Shown: positions 5,661-6,845 of the stretch, one piece after another
Numbering within the stretch: the stretch's first letter is position 1
How the letters are laid out: the number at the start of each line of letters is the position of its first letter
NCBI GenBank assembly: GCA_937927435.1
Contig: CALBDW010000105.1
Location: forward strand, 1 to 6,845
Direction: 5' to 3'
DNA length: 6,845 nt
Origin: an uncultured Bdellovibrionales bacterium
GTDB lineage: Bacteria; Bdellovibrionota; Bdellovibrionia; Bdellovibrionales; JAMPXM01
Made by a program: the position numbers and the translations under genes
Notes under the pieces: generated by a model
What the model saw: only the letters and a program-made list of their open reading frames with translations
The model's database searches: none
What the model was told of the DNA's origin: nothing

Positions 5661-6350
5661 GTGCAGGGCACTATTAAACACGCTCGCGATCTGGCCTCCT
5701 ACATCGACCACACCCTCCTCAAGCCGGACGCGACAGAAAAGGAAATTCGCCGGCTTTGCGAAGAAGCTCGGCACTTCGGCTTCAAAGCCGTCTGCGTTAA
5801 TCCGGTTTTTGTCAAGCAAACACGCAAATGGCTTAGACGCTCGCCCGTTTTGAGCGTTTCCGTCGTCGGTTTTCCTTTGGGAACGAGTTTGACACGCACG
5901 AAAGCATTGGAAGCCGAGCTCGCCGTTCATGACGGAGCCGCCGAAATCGACATGGTCATACGGTTCGATCTCGTGAAAGAGCGACGTTGGAAGCCGTTCG
6001 AAAAAGATATTTCCGAGGTCGTTAAGGCGTCCGGCCCCGCGCCAGTCAAGGTCATCGTTGAAACGGGACTTCTCGAGGAGTCTGAAATTGTCCGCGTATG
6101 TAAATGCGCGGAATCGGCGGGCGCCGCTTTTATCAAAACCTCAACCGGTTTTCTCGGACGGGGCGCGACCGTCGAAGACGTCCAGCTCATCCGCAAAACG
6201 TGTTCGCCGACGATGAAAATCAAGGCGAGCGGAGGTATCAAATCATTCGCGCAGGCGCTAGCTCTGATCGAAGCGGGCGCCGACCGTCTCGGGACGAGTT
6301 CGGGAGTTTTGATCGTAAACGGCCAGGAGGCCGCTGACGGTTCTTATTAA
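5661..6350 (+). CDS. deoC: Deoxyribose-phosphate aldolase
   Basis: DeoC cleaves 2-deoxyribose-5-phosphate to glyceraldehyde-3-phosphate and acetaldehyde, the last step of deoxynucleoside breakdown. The 229-residue class I aldolase has the short bacterial length. Visible motifs: YIDHTLLKPDAT (14-25), VGFPLGTS (69-76), AEIDMVI with catalytic Asp97, AAFIKTSTGF with the Schiff-base Lys159, MKIKASGGI with the second active-site Lys188, and GTSSGV (211-216) for phosphate binding. After EIDMVI, homologues usually read N-(I/V)-G-A-L-K; this protein has RFDLVKERRW, an unusual loop. The start is the GTG at 5661, with GGAGGG ending 3 nt upstream. A longer frame from 5595 adds 22 residues unrelated to the family and runs over the acyP start. 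The phosphorylase gene follows after 23 nt, forming a two-gene salvage operon at least. Confidence 0.96.
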   Translation: MQGTIKHARDLASYIDHTLLKPDATEKEIRRLCEEARHFGFKAVCVNPVFVKQTRKWLRRSPVLSVSVVGFPLGTSLTRTKALEAELAVHDGAAEIDMVIRFDLVKERRWKPFEKDISEVVKASGPAPVKVIVETGLLEESEIVRVCKCAESAGAAFIKTSTGFLGRGATVEDVQLIRKTCSPTMKIKASGGIKSFAQALALIEAGADRLGTSSGVLIVNGQEAADGSY

Positions 6351-6360
6351 GGATCCTTGC

Positions 6361-6366
6361 GGAGGT
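6361..6366 (+). promoter_or_regulatory. Ribosome binding site for the TTG start of the phosphorylase gene
   Basis: GGAGGT, a perfect Shine-Dalgarno core, lies 7 nt before the TTG at 6374. It supports this rare start, since no in-frame ATG or GTG occurs between it and the deoC stop. Confidence 0.65.
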
Positions 6367-6373
6367 AGACGAA

Positions 6374-6845
6374 TTGGAATTTCTGCCAGCTGAGATCATC
6401 AAAAAAAAGCGCGGGGGAGGAGAGCTGTCCCGGGATGAAATCCGTTTCATGATCGAAGGTTACGTCCATGGCCGAGTTCCCGATTACCAAGTTTCGTCTC
6501 TCTTAATGGCCATCTATTTCCAAGGGATGACGGCGGCGGAAACGGCAATCCTCACGGAAATCATGCTGAAATCGGGGCGCGTTCTCGACTTCACTCGTTT
6601 GCCTGGAACTCCGGTCGACAAACACAGCACGGGCGGAGTGGGAGACAAGACGTCTTTGATCCTCGCGCCGATCGTGGCCGCCGCCGGAGTTCGCGTGCCA
6701 ATGATTTCGGGCCGTGGACTGGGCCATACGGGCGGAACACTCGACAAACTCGAATCCATCCCAGGTTTTCGCGTTAACCTCACGCTTGACGAGTTCGAGA
6801 GCCAGGTCGAAACGCTTGGGTGCGCTCTGATCGGTCAAACCGCGG
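6374..6845 (+). CDS. deoA: Pyrimidine-nucleoside / thymidine phosphorylase (3' end cut by window edge)
   Basis: The enzyme phosphorolyses thymidine, deoxyuridine or uridine to the free base and (deoxy)ribose-1-phosphate. The 157 visible residues are the N-terminal part of a protein usually near 430-440. EIIKKKRGGGELSRDEIRFM at the start matches the family's first helix. VDKHSTGGVGDKTS (81-94) binds phosphate, and SGRGLGHTGGTLDKLE (112-127) is the diagnostic family signature, followed by SIPGF. The EGYVHGRVPDYQVSSLLMAI segment resembles broad-specificity PyNP (Pdp), while PMISGRGLGHTGGTLDKLE is closer to DeoA, so substrate preference is not settled. The start is the TTG at 6374, because the preceding GGAGGT has ideal spacing and the N-terminus aligns with homologues. 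Eight consecutive A (6401-6408) lie near the start. It is 23 nt after deoC, so the two genes are probably co-transcribed. Confidence 0.94.
   Translation, partial: MEFLPAEIIKKKRGGGELSRDEIRFMIEGYVHGRVPDYQVSSLLMAIYFQGMTAAETAILTEIMLKSGRVLDFTRLPGTPVDKHSTGGVGDKTSLILAPIVAAAGVRVPMISGRGLGHTGGTLDKLESIPGFRVNLTLDEFESQVETLGCALIGQTA

Noticed and set aside
5610..5930. Upstream extension of the acylphosphatase frame to 213 codons
   Set aside because: The added 107 residues run antisense over deoC and have no acylphosphatase similarity; the 106-residue form has the family length.
6503..6838. Minus-strand frames under the phosphorylase gene
   Set aside because: They are antisense to the conserved phosphate-binding and signature motifs, with no plausible Shine-Dalgarno or domain.

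Overview
This window is a compact stretch of a bacterial chromosome made almost entirely of housekeeping genes. The gene order (RNase G, then L21-L27-Obg-NadD on one strand), the Gram-negative style signal peptide and the moderately GC-rich sequence suggest a Gram-negative bacterium of the old 'delta-proteobacterial' breadth, such as Bdellovibrionota or relatives. This placement is an inference from gene order and protein style, with low to moderate confidence. I see no mobile element, CRISPR array, tRNA or rRNA gene.

Layout. Eight genes run leftward (minus strand) from about 5609 to the left edge. First come acyP (acylphosphatase), a small secreted or membrane protein of unknown function, and rng (RNase G). 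These three are tightly packed: a 19-nt overlap, then an 18-nt...gap. A DoxX-family membrane protein follows after 84 nt. A gap of about 218 nt, with a G8-loop hairpin and a candidate promoter, separates it from the ribosome/GTPase operon rplU-rpmA-obgE-nadD. nadD runs off the left edge just after its C-terminal nucleotide-binding motif. On the plus strand, divergent from acyP across only 51 nt, lie deoC and the start of a pyrimidine-nucleoside phosphorylase gene (deoA/pdp), which runs off the right edge.

How the genes work together. rplU and rpmA encode large-subunit ribosomal proteins L21 and L27. ObgE is a GTPase that acts in 50S assembly, NadD makes the NAD precursor deaminoNAD, and RNase G matures 16S rRNA and turns over mRNA, so the leftward block is mainly translation and RNA metabolism. 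The rightward pair belongs to deoxynucleoside salvage: the phosphorylase releases deoxyribose-1-phosphate, and DeoC, after isomerisation by a mutase not seen here, cleaves deoxyribose-5-phosphate to acetaldehyde and glyceraldehyde-3-phosphate.

I find no convincing undescribed system. The points most worth a second look are the long Lys/Ala-rich tail on L21, the unrecognised small envelope protein embedded between acyP and rng, a strong strand-specific hairpin between rpmA and obgE, and the G8-loop hairpin after the DoxX gene.
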